Source: Cylindrotheca closterium
Taxonomy: Eukaryota > Bacillariophyta > Bacillariophyceae > Bacillariales > Bacillariaceae
Reading direction: 5' to 3'
Length of the DNA stretch: 64,000 bases
Assembly: GCA_933822405.4 (NCBI GenBank)
Contig: CAKOGP040001870.1
Coordinates: forward strand, 186,001 to 250,000
Below are positions 10,775 to 20,111 of the stretch, piece by piece. The first letter of the stretch is position 1; every line of letters begins with the position of its first letter. Position numbers and translations under genes: made by a program. The notes below the pieces were generated by a model. That model saw nothing but the letters and a program-made list of their open reading frames with translations. It was not told the origin of the DNA and did no database searches.

Positions 10775-13126
10775 TTACATTTCCATTACGGCAATGCCCT
10801 TTTTCGATGGCGCAAGAGTTGCTGATCTCCTGTTTCTTTGGATGGATCCAGAATGAGAATTTCCACCGCTTGAACGCTGGGTCTTGCCCTTTATCATGGA
10901 TCTCGTGCTTTTGTGCTTACTATCGTCACCAAGAATCTGGAAGCTGTCTTCTCCATTCAAGATTTCGACACCTGGCGCTGATGGTTCTTTATTCATATCT
11001 TCCTCTTCGAAATCAAAGTCCACGCTACCCTCAAAGTCTGAGCCAATGGATACATCATCTTGATCATCACTAAGAGACACAGACATGCTGGATCTGGAAG
11101 CATCCATATTGCTTTGTTTGATGGACATGGATTTTCGAACGCTTCGTTTCGTCGTGCTGCCTCGGCTGCAAAACGAGAAATCGCAGCTTCGATTCATCGA
11201 ACGATTGAAACTTTGGTTCTTCGAACAGTTGAAATGGTCCTCTAATGAAACTCGGACGGGTCCACGCCTGCTTCCGTCCAAGTCCTCCTTTTCCGCAACA
11301 TTGCGCTTGCTGCCTTCTTTCATGGATCCTCGGTTATTCCGTCTCGTAGCACTGGTTTGGCTGTGAGAGGAGGCCTCGGGAATTCTTTTCGTAGAACGGA
11401 TGGAATGGTCCCCTGGTGAATCTTGGATTGGTCGACTCACAATACCTTCCAAGACCGCATCTTTGGTTTCCGCATCTGCTTTGGCAGTTCGATTATGCTC
11501 AACACCTTCCTTTGCTGACTTGCGGCGCTTGCTTTTCTTTGAGCGATGTTCCTTGCTCTTTTTGACCGAGGAACCGGAACAGCTGCTGGACTCCGTGGTA
11601 CAAGTTCCACTGGACAGTTGTTTGTCCAGCCTCTTCATCCTGGGGATAGATGGAAGTGGTGACACTAAATCTTCATCTATCGGGGCTTTTTGGGTGGTGG
11701 GGCTTAGCAATTCACCGCTTGAATCGGCCTGCCAAGATCCGCTCTCGGCATCGGTCGTTTGGGTGAGAGCGGAATCCATCGAATCAAAAGAGGACTTTGT
11801 TCTCAGAGATTTCTTCTGACCAGTAGACCTTCGTCCGGCCTTTTTGGATTGCTTTGGAGTGGACATTGGGTTAATGCTGCTAGACTTCTTTGGTTTCTCT
11901 TCTTCTGCCATGATTGACGATCGTCTTGAAGGAGGAACCACTTGAGGTGGTAGATCATCATCATCTTCGTCTACCTCCAAATCTCCCAGATCACTGCTGC
12001 TGGGAAGGTTCCACCAGGAGAATCGACGACCATAGCCAGGCCGAGGCTGTACACCGTCATCCAGTTCCAACTTGACTGGATCTGAACTTCTCTTTACAGG
12101 TTCTTGGGTTGCTTCCTTTGGCTTGTCCAATCCAGGCTCTGTATTTCGCTTTGAAACAGCATTTTGAGCGCTAGTTTCACCCAACGGAATTTTGGATGAC
12201 CCGATTCCGTTAGATGTAGCTGGATTCAGCGAACGACTGCTTTCCGAAATATCCGATTGGTGCTCCAAGGATTGCTTCTGCTGACAATGAAGGCCACGCT
12301 CCAACGTCTGAAATACATTCACTTGAGCTGTCCCAAGATCGCAAGCGGCACTGGCTCGTAGCACAGTCTGTTTGTTCTTTTTTCGCCGACCAGTGCGATC
12401 TCTAGTCTGACTAGCTCCGCTGCCGTTCCTTGCCAGCAACAAGTCTTTCTTCGAAAAAGTGGACTTGTTGTTGCTTCTGCGGTGTGAGCTGTTGGAGCCA
12501 TTGGAAATATCCAACTGCCTTCCAAACGAATGATTCCGTTTCATCTGCGGTGTACTCTCAATCTCACCCGTTCTGTGGTGGGAGCTCAATTGTCTTCCAA
12601 ACGAATGGTTGCGTCTCATGTGTGGTGAGTGGTGGGAGCTACTATTGGGCGTATTCAGTTGTCTTCCAAAGGAATGATTGCGTCTCATCTGTGGGGTGCT
12701 CGCAAGTTCACCCCTTCTGCGATGGGAGCTATTGGAAGTATGCAATTGTCCTCCCAAAGAATGAATGCGTTTCATCTGTGGAGTGCTGTCTTGTTCGCCC
12801 AGTCTGCGGTGGGAGCTGTTGGAAAGGTTCAACTGCCTTCCAAGGGAATGATTGCGTTTCATCTGTGATGTACTCTCTTGTTCGCCCTCCAAGGGAGTAT
12901 TCCTTCGATGGTGCGAACTGCTGTCTCGTTGGCGGAAACTTCGACTTTTGGCAAGAGATTTTCCTGGACTCTTGCGGCTTCCACTAGAGATTCGTCTTCT
13001 TCCTGCAACAGGCGATGATGCTCCTCCAGCACGAACTTGTTCTTGAACCATTGGGCCCTTCTTGTGCTCCTGTCGTTCATCTGATTCTCCACCGTCCTGG
13101 CAACGGGTTCTAGATTGCGAGGGCAT
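10775..13126 (-). CDS. Ser/Arg-rich protein with repeated RNHS(F/L)GRQL motifs
   Basis: 783 aa from the ATG at 13126, one exon. No known domain was recognised. Residues about 81-217 hold five imperfect copies of a 19-31-residue unit centred on MKRNHSLGRQL or MRRNHSFGRQL, separated by SNSSHRR and GE.STPQ linkers. The core has a hydrophobic residue at -5 and Arg at -3 relative to Ser, the preference known for several CAMK-group kinases, so these may be tandem phosphorylation or 14-3-3 sites (inference). The rest is low-complexity: many SS, RS and KKSKEHRSKKSKRRKS-type basic runs, and two acidic patches (DLEVDEDDDDLPP, DFDFEEEDMN). Basic clusters suggest a nuclear or chromatin/RNA-associated protein. 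No membrane segment or signal peptide. Confidence 0.65.
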   Translation of the reverse strand: MPSQSRTRCQDGGESDERQEHKKGPMVQEQVRAGGASSPVAGRRRISSGSRKSPGKSLAKSRSFRQRDSSSHHRRNTPLEGEQESTSQMKRNHSLGRQLNLSNSSHRRLGEQDSTPQMKRIHSLGGQLHTSNSSHRRRGELASTPQMRRNHSFGRQLNTPNSSSHHSPHMRRNHSFGRQLSSHHRTGEIESTPQMKRNHSFGRQLDISNGSNSSHRRSNNKSTFSKKDLLLARNGSGASQTRDRTGRRKKNKQTVLRASAACDLGTAQVNVFQTLERGLHCQQKQSLEHQSDISESSRSLNPATSNGIGSSKIPLGETSAQNAVSKRNTEPGLDKPKEATQEPVKRSSDPVKLELDDGVQPRPGYGRRFSWWNLPSSSDLGDLEVDEDDDDLPPQVVPPSRRSSIMAEEEKPKKSSSINPMSTPKQSKKAGRRSTGQKKSLRTKSSFDSMDSALTQTTDAESGSWQADSSGELLSPTTQKAPIDEDLVSPLPSIPRMKRLDKQLSSGTCTTESSSCSGSSVKKSKEHRSKKSKRRKSAKEGVEHNRTAKADAETKDAVLEGIVSRPIQDSPGDHSIRSTKRIPEASSHSQTSATRRNNRGSMKEGSKRNVAEKEDLDGSRRGPVRVSLEDHFNCSKNQSFNRSMNRSCDFSFCSRGSTTKRSVRKSMSIKQSNMDASRSSMSVSLSDDQDDVSIGSDFEGSVDFDFEEEDMNKEPSAPGVEILNGEDSFQILGDDSKHKSTRSMIKGKTQRSSGGNSHSGSIQRNRRSATLAPSKKGIAVMEM
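12476..12886 (-). repeat. five in-frame coding repeats of the RNHSFGRQL unit
   Basis: Five imperfect copies on the minus strand, recognised by the recurring HSLGRQL/HSFGRQL core followed by SSHRR or SSHH. Four of the units carry the GE.STPQ-type lead; the fourth copy lacks it and is shorter. The third, fourth and fifth copies are closest to each other (RNHSFGRQL identical), suggesting the most recent expansion. Confidence 0.85.
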
Positions 13127-13935
13127 TCCTCCAATACTTCAGATGTTACCTTTGGGCATACAATTCTGTTGCACAACTTGTGTCAGTTTTTCTGAAAAAA
13201 AATACGTGAGCAATACCTGCTGTCGTACCGGTAGACGTACAGATTCAGGTCCACAACTTGTTTGGATCGGATGAAGAAACACTTCACAAGTGCGGTATTT
13301 CTCAGTCATTGGAAATATTAATTAAATGTTTTGCCGGGAAGTTAAGTGCTTCCATAACCAGAATGCAGTCCATCAGTTAAGTAAAACTATTTCCAATAAT
13401 AAGATTTGACGACTAGAAAAGTTGACGATCATTTCGCTTAGAAAAGGGGGAACCATAGAAGGGTCAGCAAAACAAAAGGGGAAGGAATATCAAAACGAGA
13501 TCCTGCGCATGTCGAACTAACAATGAACAATGTATGATTTGCAACCTCACTCTGTTGACATGGAATCTCACATATGGACCATTCTACTTTCTCATTCCAT
13601 ATGCACTATACTCTGCGATGCACGGGTGATACCGTATCACACATCACTTTGACCACGTAACGAATAAAAGGCAATCATCGAATTTGGCAACTCCACGAAT
13701 GAGTCTGGTGTCGTAGGGGTATCCAAAACGACACTCTCATCCAATCAAATTGTGTTTGAGTTGGACAACCAAGCGATGAACCACAACACGAAACATCAAC
13801 CATCGACATCATCGCACTATCATTTGACATCATCATCGTTCAGAAACTGTTCTGTGGATGGCAAGAGACTCTTAACAACGTAAACACAAGTCTAGCAGTA
13901 TTGCGCAGCATACATTGTCAACGCTTTTAAAAAAG
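13127..13935. other. divergent promoter region
   Basis: An 809-base spacer between the minus-strand repeat protein and the plus-strand DGAT2 gene. It contains TACCGGTA at 13226-13233. The stretch at 13760-13860, rich in CATC/ATCATC, looks like 5' leader sequence. No gene is supported. Confidence 0.5.
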
Positions 13936-15149
13936 ATGCCACAGAGCACCACTGAACAAAACCAAGGCAAATCCAAGAAGGAACAAACGACGAAACAAGA
14001 AGCCAACGACGAAAGAACACAGAAAACGTCATCAACCCAAGAATCAGCGCCAAAAGCAGCACTTCACCATGATTGTATTACGACATTGGTAGCTACGCTG
14101 AATATGCCTCCCTACAGTATACTGATCTGCATGCTCATCTATGGTTGCTTGCTGTATGCGAGTATCCAATGGTCGTGGATTTATCTACGCACTTTGCTAC
14201 TATTGTACATGCTTCACGCGGTTCTGTTGGATCGTACCGCGCAAGCCACCACCAAGCCAAAGTGGGTACAAAGACTACAACCAAAATGCAACAAGAATGT
14301 CTTTTTCCGTCTGACGGCCAAGTACTTTTCATGCAAACTTCATCCGACCAGCCAAAAATTGGATCCGGATCAGTCCTACCTCTTTGCCTATCATCCGCAC
14401 GGTATTATTGGAATGGGAGCTAGTCTTGCACTAGCTACAGATGCCTCTGGATTTTCTACGACCTTTCCGGGGGTAAGAAGACATATATTTATTCTCGGTA
14501 CATACATCGTTCCTCACACTGTCCTCGTTTCCTTCAAATGCATTTAATTTGTCAGATTCGGCGATCGGGAGTAACTTTGAATGTGGCCTTTCGTGTTCCT
14601 TTCTTCAAAGATTGGCTGCTCATGAATGGATTCTGTAGCGCCAGCAAACCTACCTTGCTGTCGCGACTACTGTCTTCTGAATCCATCGTCTTGGTCCCAG
14701 GTGGGGCTGCCGAAGCCTTGCATTGCAAGCCCAAAACGATGCGACTTACCATACGGAATCGTAAAGGGTTTATCAAGCTGGCATTGGAAACCAAGGCTGC
14801 AATAGTTCCATGCATTGGTTTCGGAGAGAATGACATTTTCGACACAATCTACTTGGGAGACGAAAAGAGTGGTGCCGAGAAGTCTTGGCTGAATCCTCGA
14901 AATTTTTTGTGGAAACTGCAGAGGACCCTATACAAAACATTTTCGTTCTCGACGCCACTGTGGACACATCCGATACCGATTCCGCATCCCATTGATGTCG
15001 TTGTTGGGGAGCCCATTCATTTTTCAGGCAAGATGGATCAACACTCGATCGACGAATGCCACGCACAGTACTTGAAAGCACTACAAGATTTGTACGATGA
15101 ACACAAGGCGAAATATGGATATGAGCATGTACCACTAGAGCTTCTGTAG
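13936..15149 (+). CDS. DGAT2: DGAT2-type acyl-CoA acyltransferase
   Basis: Exons 13936-14472 and 14556-15149, with an 83-bp phase-0 intron (GTAAGA..CAG), give 376 aa. The first ATG is at 13936. A Lys/Gln-rich cytosolic head is followed by hydrophobic segments at about residues 55-95, then the catalytic domain. The DGAT2 signature HPHG is at 153-156 (AYHPHGIIGMG), and the later VPGGAAEALHCKP and RKGFIKLALETKAAIVPCIGFGEND segments match the glycerol-phospholipid part of the family. DGAT2 enzymes add the third fatty acid to diacylglycerol at the ER, the last step of triacylglycerol synthesis. Diatoms carry several DGAT2 copies with different acyl preferences; which one this is, or whether it acts on mono- or diacylglycerol, cannot be told here. 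Confidence 0.9.
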
Positions 15150-15300
15150 AACAAAGAGATTAATCAATTTTAGTGCTTGAGATCAAAATCGCTTGATACG
15201 CCCCCGTTGACGTGAAATGCCAAGGTGGCAAGAGTTTGGGTTCTAGGATACCAGTTTATACTCGACGATAAGATTCTTTCTCTATATGTATCTTATACTT

Positions 15301-16152
15301 TTATCGCTGGGCCAGCTCTTCCATCTCAGAAAATCTCTGGACACCAACAATTCCTTCATCTTCAATGCCGGCAACAATGGCATCGGCCAAAGTCTCGACA
15401 CGGACAGTCTTATCAACAAATGGAACGCCCAATGCATTAGCAGCATTGAAGACTGGGATAATGGGCAAGACGTCCAACTTGTCCCAGGACCAGATCAAGG
15501 ATGGACGAACAATCACCGGTCGAACAGCCGAGGAACTGGTCAAGCGTTTTTCGACGGCACGCTTGGCAATCAAGTACTTTTGCAACCATTCAGGAGCCAA
15601 TTTCTCTTCAACAAAGTCACCAAACTGAACATCAGGCCAACCAGCTTCAGCACAAGACACAAATGCCAAGGGAGTCTTTTGGTTTTTCAACATGTTGATG
15701 GGATTTCGGGCCTTCTTTTCGATAGCATCCAAAACATTGAACATTGTCTTGCGAGTAATGTTGTCGTAGGTAGACTTTTCAGGATCAGGCAGAGACTTGG
15801 ATCCAGAGACAATGGTGTTGAATCCTTGCAATCCAGATTCAACATCAAACAAGAGTCCGACGGCATGAACGATGGCATCAGCATCATTGACAATCTTTTG
15901 CACGTCAGCAGGGTTGGTAGCATCTCCTGAAACCCAGCAGACTTGTTCCAATGCCTCATTGTTGGGACGAGGGTTGGTACCCCGACGTGAAACCCCAGTC
16001 ACTGCGTATCCCTTCTTGACGAGACGTTCGCAAACTTGGGACCCAACGTAACCAGTACCTCCGAACACGGCAACCTTTTGCGGTGGTGCCAAGGCGGAAG
16101 TTGTTGCGAAGAGGCCTGCCGCACTTAATGCTGCAATCAATAAGAGCTTCAT
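15301..16152 (-). CDS. atypical short-chain dehydrogenase/reductase, probably plastid-targeted
   Basis: 283 aa, one exon. Residues 1-20 are a hydrophobic signal-like leader ending TTSALAPP, loosely like the ASAFAP junction with Leu in place of Phe. A Rossmann fold follows at once: KVAVFGGTGYVGSQVC at 26-41 with the GGxGxxG dinucleotide loop, then a strand ending VSRRG that suggests NADP. The segment FVSCAEAGWP takes the place of the usual active-site strand, and no YxxxK motif is evident, which is typical of atypical SDRs such as the 39-kDa complex I subunit and plastid NAD(P)-binding proteins. The substrate is unknown; it may be a non-catalytic or reductase-like plastid protein. It lies tail-to-tail with the DGAT2 gene, about 150 bases apart. 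Confidence 0.75.
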   Translation of the reverse strand: MKLLLIAALSAAGLFATTSALAPPQKVAVFGGTGYVGSQVCERLVKKGYAVTGVSRRGTNPRPNNEALEQVCWVSGDATNPADVQKIVNDADAIVHAVGLLFDVESGLQGFNTIVSGSKSLPDPEKSTYDNITRKTMFNVLDAIEKKARNPINMLKNQKTPLAFVSCAEAGWPDVQFGDFVEEKLAPEWLQKYLIAKRAVEKRLTSSSAVRPVIVRPSLIWSWDKLDVLPIIPVFNAANALGVPFVDKTVRVETLADAIVAGIEDEGIVGVQRFSEMEELAQR

Positions 16153-16892
16153 GTTTCTACCTGGATGACGAGTTTATTCTGTGATGAAGGCTGGAGGAAT
16201 GAATGCTGATGAACAATCGTCATGTTGACGATGACGATTGATGTTCATCATTCGAAAGTTGATATATATCTGTCATCCGATACTGAGTCAGTCAGACCTT
16301 AGACCGTCTTGCCTTCCTCCGTGTCCAAGGAATCAATCCAAAACCCAATATATATAAAAGGCATCTGACTACTGGAAATTTGAAACAGACTATAAAACGA
16401 AATACTGTAAGATGCAGGAAAATGATCAAACAAGGCATAGGCCGTCACAGCCCTTTAAATGAAATCGAACTTCTTGTCAGTAGCAAATGCTACCCATTTT
16501 TCCATGAACAATGGCTATCATATCACCACCCCATGGGTTTGGAAGATACAATGAGATGCTGATTGTCTTTCCAGCAAGAAGAAGGCTCTTATTTTTAAAA
16601 CAGGAGCAATTGGCATGATCCTTCAGGTCCATCACTATTCCATCAATCAAGTTGCGCTCATTGTTACGGTACAAATGCTAAAGTTTGACATGCGCCCCAC
16701 GAAATACTATTCATTTTCGTCAAAGATTTGCAAACATTCATGCATCTCCTTCATATTTCTACACTCCTCCGTCTTGGAGATCAACCCTGTCGTGCATTCT
16801 TGAATGTCTTCAAGACCCGACATTTTACAATTCTTTGTAAAGTTCGGCTTTCGGCGCCAGAGAAAGCCAACCTACCAAACACTGACTGCAGT
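16153..16892. other. 740-base spacer
   Basis: Upstream of the SDR gene and downstream of the transporter gene (both minus strand). The part near 16153-16330 should hold the SDR promoter; it carries the inverted pair CAATCGTCATGTTGAC / CGATGACGATTG around 16213-16241. No further gene seen. Confidence 0.5.
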
Positions 16893-18118
16893 TTAGCATA
16901 CCAACACATCAAGGTTCTTTCCATTATACAACAATACTGCGACAACAACATTGATAATGCCCATGAAATATGCGGTGTTCAACTTAGTTCCAAATAGCAC
17001 CATGCTGAGCACTCCTGTCATGATTACACTGACAGCGGTGGCATATCCCTTTAGGATGGAGTCTGCATGCTTTAGTACAGACGCAACAATCAATCCTCCA
17101 ATCGCAGAGTTGAGTACCGCCAAGAAGGCTCCAAAATTGAAATTGTGGAATAAGCCATACTGAAAAATTTCTCTGAAGTCATGCAGAATGGCATAAATTC
17201 CGATTGTTACCAAAGACATCACTGCAAGCTGCACTTGGGTGTACGCTAAATCATGAAGCAAAATCAGAAAGTGAGACTTGGCTGTCAAAACGATGGGATT
17301 CGACTGGAATACTTTCAGCTTACCCAAAGAATATGCCCCAGACACGGGTGATGTGGCCCTGTGAGCCTTGATGACTTTCTCTGTATATACGCTAGCAAAA
17401 CCAGAGCTAATGGCGATCCCAAGTGTTGCGCAGATTCCTGTGAATGTATCCTTCTCGTCTTCGATGCCTCTAGCATTAAATTTCATATTACAAAGCATGA
17501 CCCCGACTGTGAGCAAAACCAAAGATATGACCTGAATATATTTCAATTTTCTCCCCAAAACAATATAAGAAAAAGTTGCTGTGAATAGAAGTTTTGTTTG
17601 GACTAGAACGGAGAACATTGCCGCATCGAGGTTGGCTAGGGCAACGAATTCCAACGATGTCTGCAAGTTGTAGGCGCTAGCCGGCACTGCAACAAGCATT
17701 GTGTTTTTCAAATCATCTCGGAAATATTGAACAATCGACTCAGGCGGTCTCTTCTCGATAAATAGTATGTAGAGCAGGCTGAGTGTCAGCTTCGTGCACT
17801 CTGTTTGAAATTTGAAGTGAGCACGGGGGCAGCAATGTCGACGACGCAAAGTATGTACGTACCAGAACCAATGACTGCCGCAGATGTTAGGAATTTGGGT
17901 CTCTCTTTCATCACGAACCGTAACAATAGATTCTTTGAAGAGTTTTGGACTGCAAGTAGTACCAACACTCGCAAACCCATGGAAGTAATCGCTGACACCT
18001 TTTCCTTTGAATGTGGCATTGGAGGTTGGCCTATGGATGCGGCAATTCTCTCATTTTCTACTCGCATCATCTGAACGCGATTCGGGGATGGTGCTTCCAG
18101 ATCTAGGCGACTTGTCAT
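16893..18118 (-). CDS. nucleotide-sugar transporter (SLC35A/UDP-galactose transporter type)
   Basis: First exon 17863-18118, then a 62-bp intron (GTACGT..CAG, phase 1), then 16893-17800, giving 387 aa. A second phase-1 GT..AG pair, 17246-17323 (GTAAGC..TTTAG, 78 bp, no stop), probably removes 26 residues to give 361 aa. The start VLVLLAVQNSSKNLLLRF and the later SECTKLTLSLLYI, SLEFVALANLDAAMFSVLVQTKLLFTA (read in pieces) and LKGYATAVSVIMTGVLS segments match the SLC35A group of Golgi antiporters, which exchange a nucleotide sugar for UMP or CMP. Ten hydrophobic segments are visible. Substrate (UDP-Gal, UDP-GlcNAc or CMP-sugar) is not decided by sequence. It would feed Golgi glycosyltransferases such as the one at 25333. 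Confidence 0.85.
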
Positions 18119-18804
18119 TGTGCACTATACGTCACGTTGTTGCCTGTGTTGAGAAGAGTCATCCTGATCACCCGTCCTCATCCACTATGATATCTCCCCG
18201 CCTGTCTGTCCTTCCCCACAGTACTCATGACTGACTCGGATGACTCATAGTACTGATACAGTCGGACATCAAAAAACTTGGAAGCTGATTCAGCTCTCAC
18301 ACCATGACTGTGTTTTTTCCGGAGCAATTACATGTACAGTATGCTCCAGGCAGAACTATTGACCTCTCCTTTTACTATGGCCTTTTTGTCTAACGCTTTC
18401 CTTCTGATCGAGTTATTAGTTCCGAACAGAAAGTCTGCTCGGAAACAAACGGTTGACGACTTCAGGTGTGACATGTCTGTTTTAAACACCTACTTAAAGA
18501 TCGCTGTACCAATTATCCGAATTGACCATAAAGCTTTTTTGCAGAGATTTTTGCAAACAAAATATGATGTTTTGTGTACTTTTACATAAGGACCTTGCCG
18601 AGCCGATTTCTCATTTCCCCGCAACAAAGGATCGAAAGGCACCGCCACATCGATCTTGCCATCACATTGTTACTCGTGTTCAAAAATCCCATCAGATTTA
18701 TCGGCGTTTATCCCACAATTCAGCCCAATCTTTCTTTTGAAACAAACACTTATTATATATATCATCCACAATTTGCAAGAAAGCAAATCATCGCCATCAT
18801 TACC
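18119..18804. other. divergent spacer
   Basis: Between the divergently oriented transporter and the gene at 18805. The frame of the latter is open upstream to 18574, but the only good ATG context is at 18805. Nothing else is supported. Confidence 0.45.
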
Positions 18805-19446
18805 ATGCCTATCTCCATACTGAAGTCACCATCGACCTCTTCTGCTTCGCCAAGAAAACGAAGAATTTCCTTCAACAAGCGAGTCAAAGTTTTGGAAATT
18901 GATCATCACCAAGACTTTTCCGCCCAAGAGCTTGAAAGCTACTGGAACACACCTGAAGATTACGCAGCCATCCGAGATGAAACCGATTCTACTGTCGACT
19001 ACTACAATCGACTGGAAAGTAAGGCGGCTTCTGTATCCTCAGTTGATTCCTCTTCGTTGACAAAGGCTTTAGACGAAGCTTCCTTGTGTTTGCGAGGTTT
19101 GGAACACCGTACCAATTCCTCCAAAGGTCTGAAGGCTCATCTCCGCAGACAAGCCTGGAAATTTGTTTTGGACGAGCAAGACATTCAATTTGACTTGGGA
19201 TCGCAAGACGATTCTGTCATCCTACGTGAGGTTTACAGAATCTATTCCCTTCCAGCGTCAAGGATTGCTCAGCAGAAGGGATGGAAGGACGCCGTCCAAG
19301 CCGGGATTACTCCGACGGAAGCCCAGCCACCAATGGAAGTAATTATCAAATCCTCGCCATCTCAAAGGGATACTGCATTGTCTCCACCAACCATGCGACC
19401 ACGGGGAGGAGCTCAAAAGAACTCCATCGTCTCGCAAGCTGCCTAA
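18805..19446 (+). CDS. diatom-type VxFxxxVxVxEI / RGLE family protein
   Basis: 213 aa from the ATG at 18805 (taccATGc), one exon. The order of features matches a protein type I recognise as frequent in diatom genomes but without known function: a short basic head (SPRKRR), the strand-like ISFNKRVKVLEIDH at 21-34, DFSAQELESYWNTPEDYAAI at 37-56, and CLRGLEHRT at 95-103, followed by a Lys/Gln helix with VLDEQ and a final VYRIYSLPASR segment. No signal peptide or membrane span. It may be a regulatory or stress-response protein; that is a guess from its abundance in diatoms, not from a motif. Confidence 0.7.
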   Translation: MPISILKSPSTSSASPRKRRISFNKRVKVLEIDHHQDFSAQELESYWNTPEDYAAIRDETDSTVDYYNRLESKAASVSSVDSSSLTKALDEASLCLRGLEHRTNSSKGLKAHLRRQAWKFVLDEQDIQFDLGSQDDSVILREVYRIYSLPASRIAQQKGWKDAVQAGITPTEAQPPMEVIIKSSPSQRDTALSPPTMRPRGGAQKNSIVSQAA

Positions 19447-20111
19447 GGAGCGAGGGGAAGGATATGCACCATCATGCATGCCATTCTCAGGACTACTCGT
19501 ACCAATTTTTGACACGAGATTTGTTTACGTACAATACAATAGAAAGATACTTATTATTATAATACTCTACCTAGAAACCGACCAATTTACAAAGTTCTTG
19601 AAGGTTGCATCATTGTGAGAAGGGACAAGGTCAAGAAGCAGGAGGAACAAAACTATCGCGGCCTGATACTATTGACCGATGAGCTATAGTAGTACAATTC
19701 TGAAAGTTAGTATCATTTATTATTCCATATCGCTACCTCCATCTGCGGCGTGATGTAGGATTCCGTCCCTCCTACTTCAATCGATCAAATTCAAATAGCA
19801 TGGGGAGAACCAGGAATGGTAATGTCCAAGAACTGCACCACTTTCGGAAGTACAACATCAGCTCCACGCATAGGGTACCGGTAGGCAACAATTGTTCGGA
19901 ATGTCGATGTATGATGCATGTAATAAGGACGAACAAAACATGAATCAATAAATAAATATATATACGATATGTAGTCCTATTTACAACCAAGTTTTAGAAA
20001 ACTGTCTTCCATATAATATATATTATGCAAGAAACTTGCCCCGTTTCGGCAACTCACAATTCAGTACCACAATCATCGGACACGATAATTCACTTCTCCC
20101 TCTTAAGAATT
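19447..20111. other. tail-to-tail spacer
   Basis: Contains TACCGGTA at 19876-19883 and AT-rich sequence (ATATAT near 19960 and 20020). No gene seen. Confidence 0.5.

Noticed and set aside
12430..12987. A 185-codon plus-strand frame rich in Cys and Ser
   Set aside because: It is the antisense shadow of the RNHSFGRQL repeat array; its apparent repeats come from the real minus-strand repeats.
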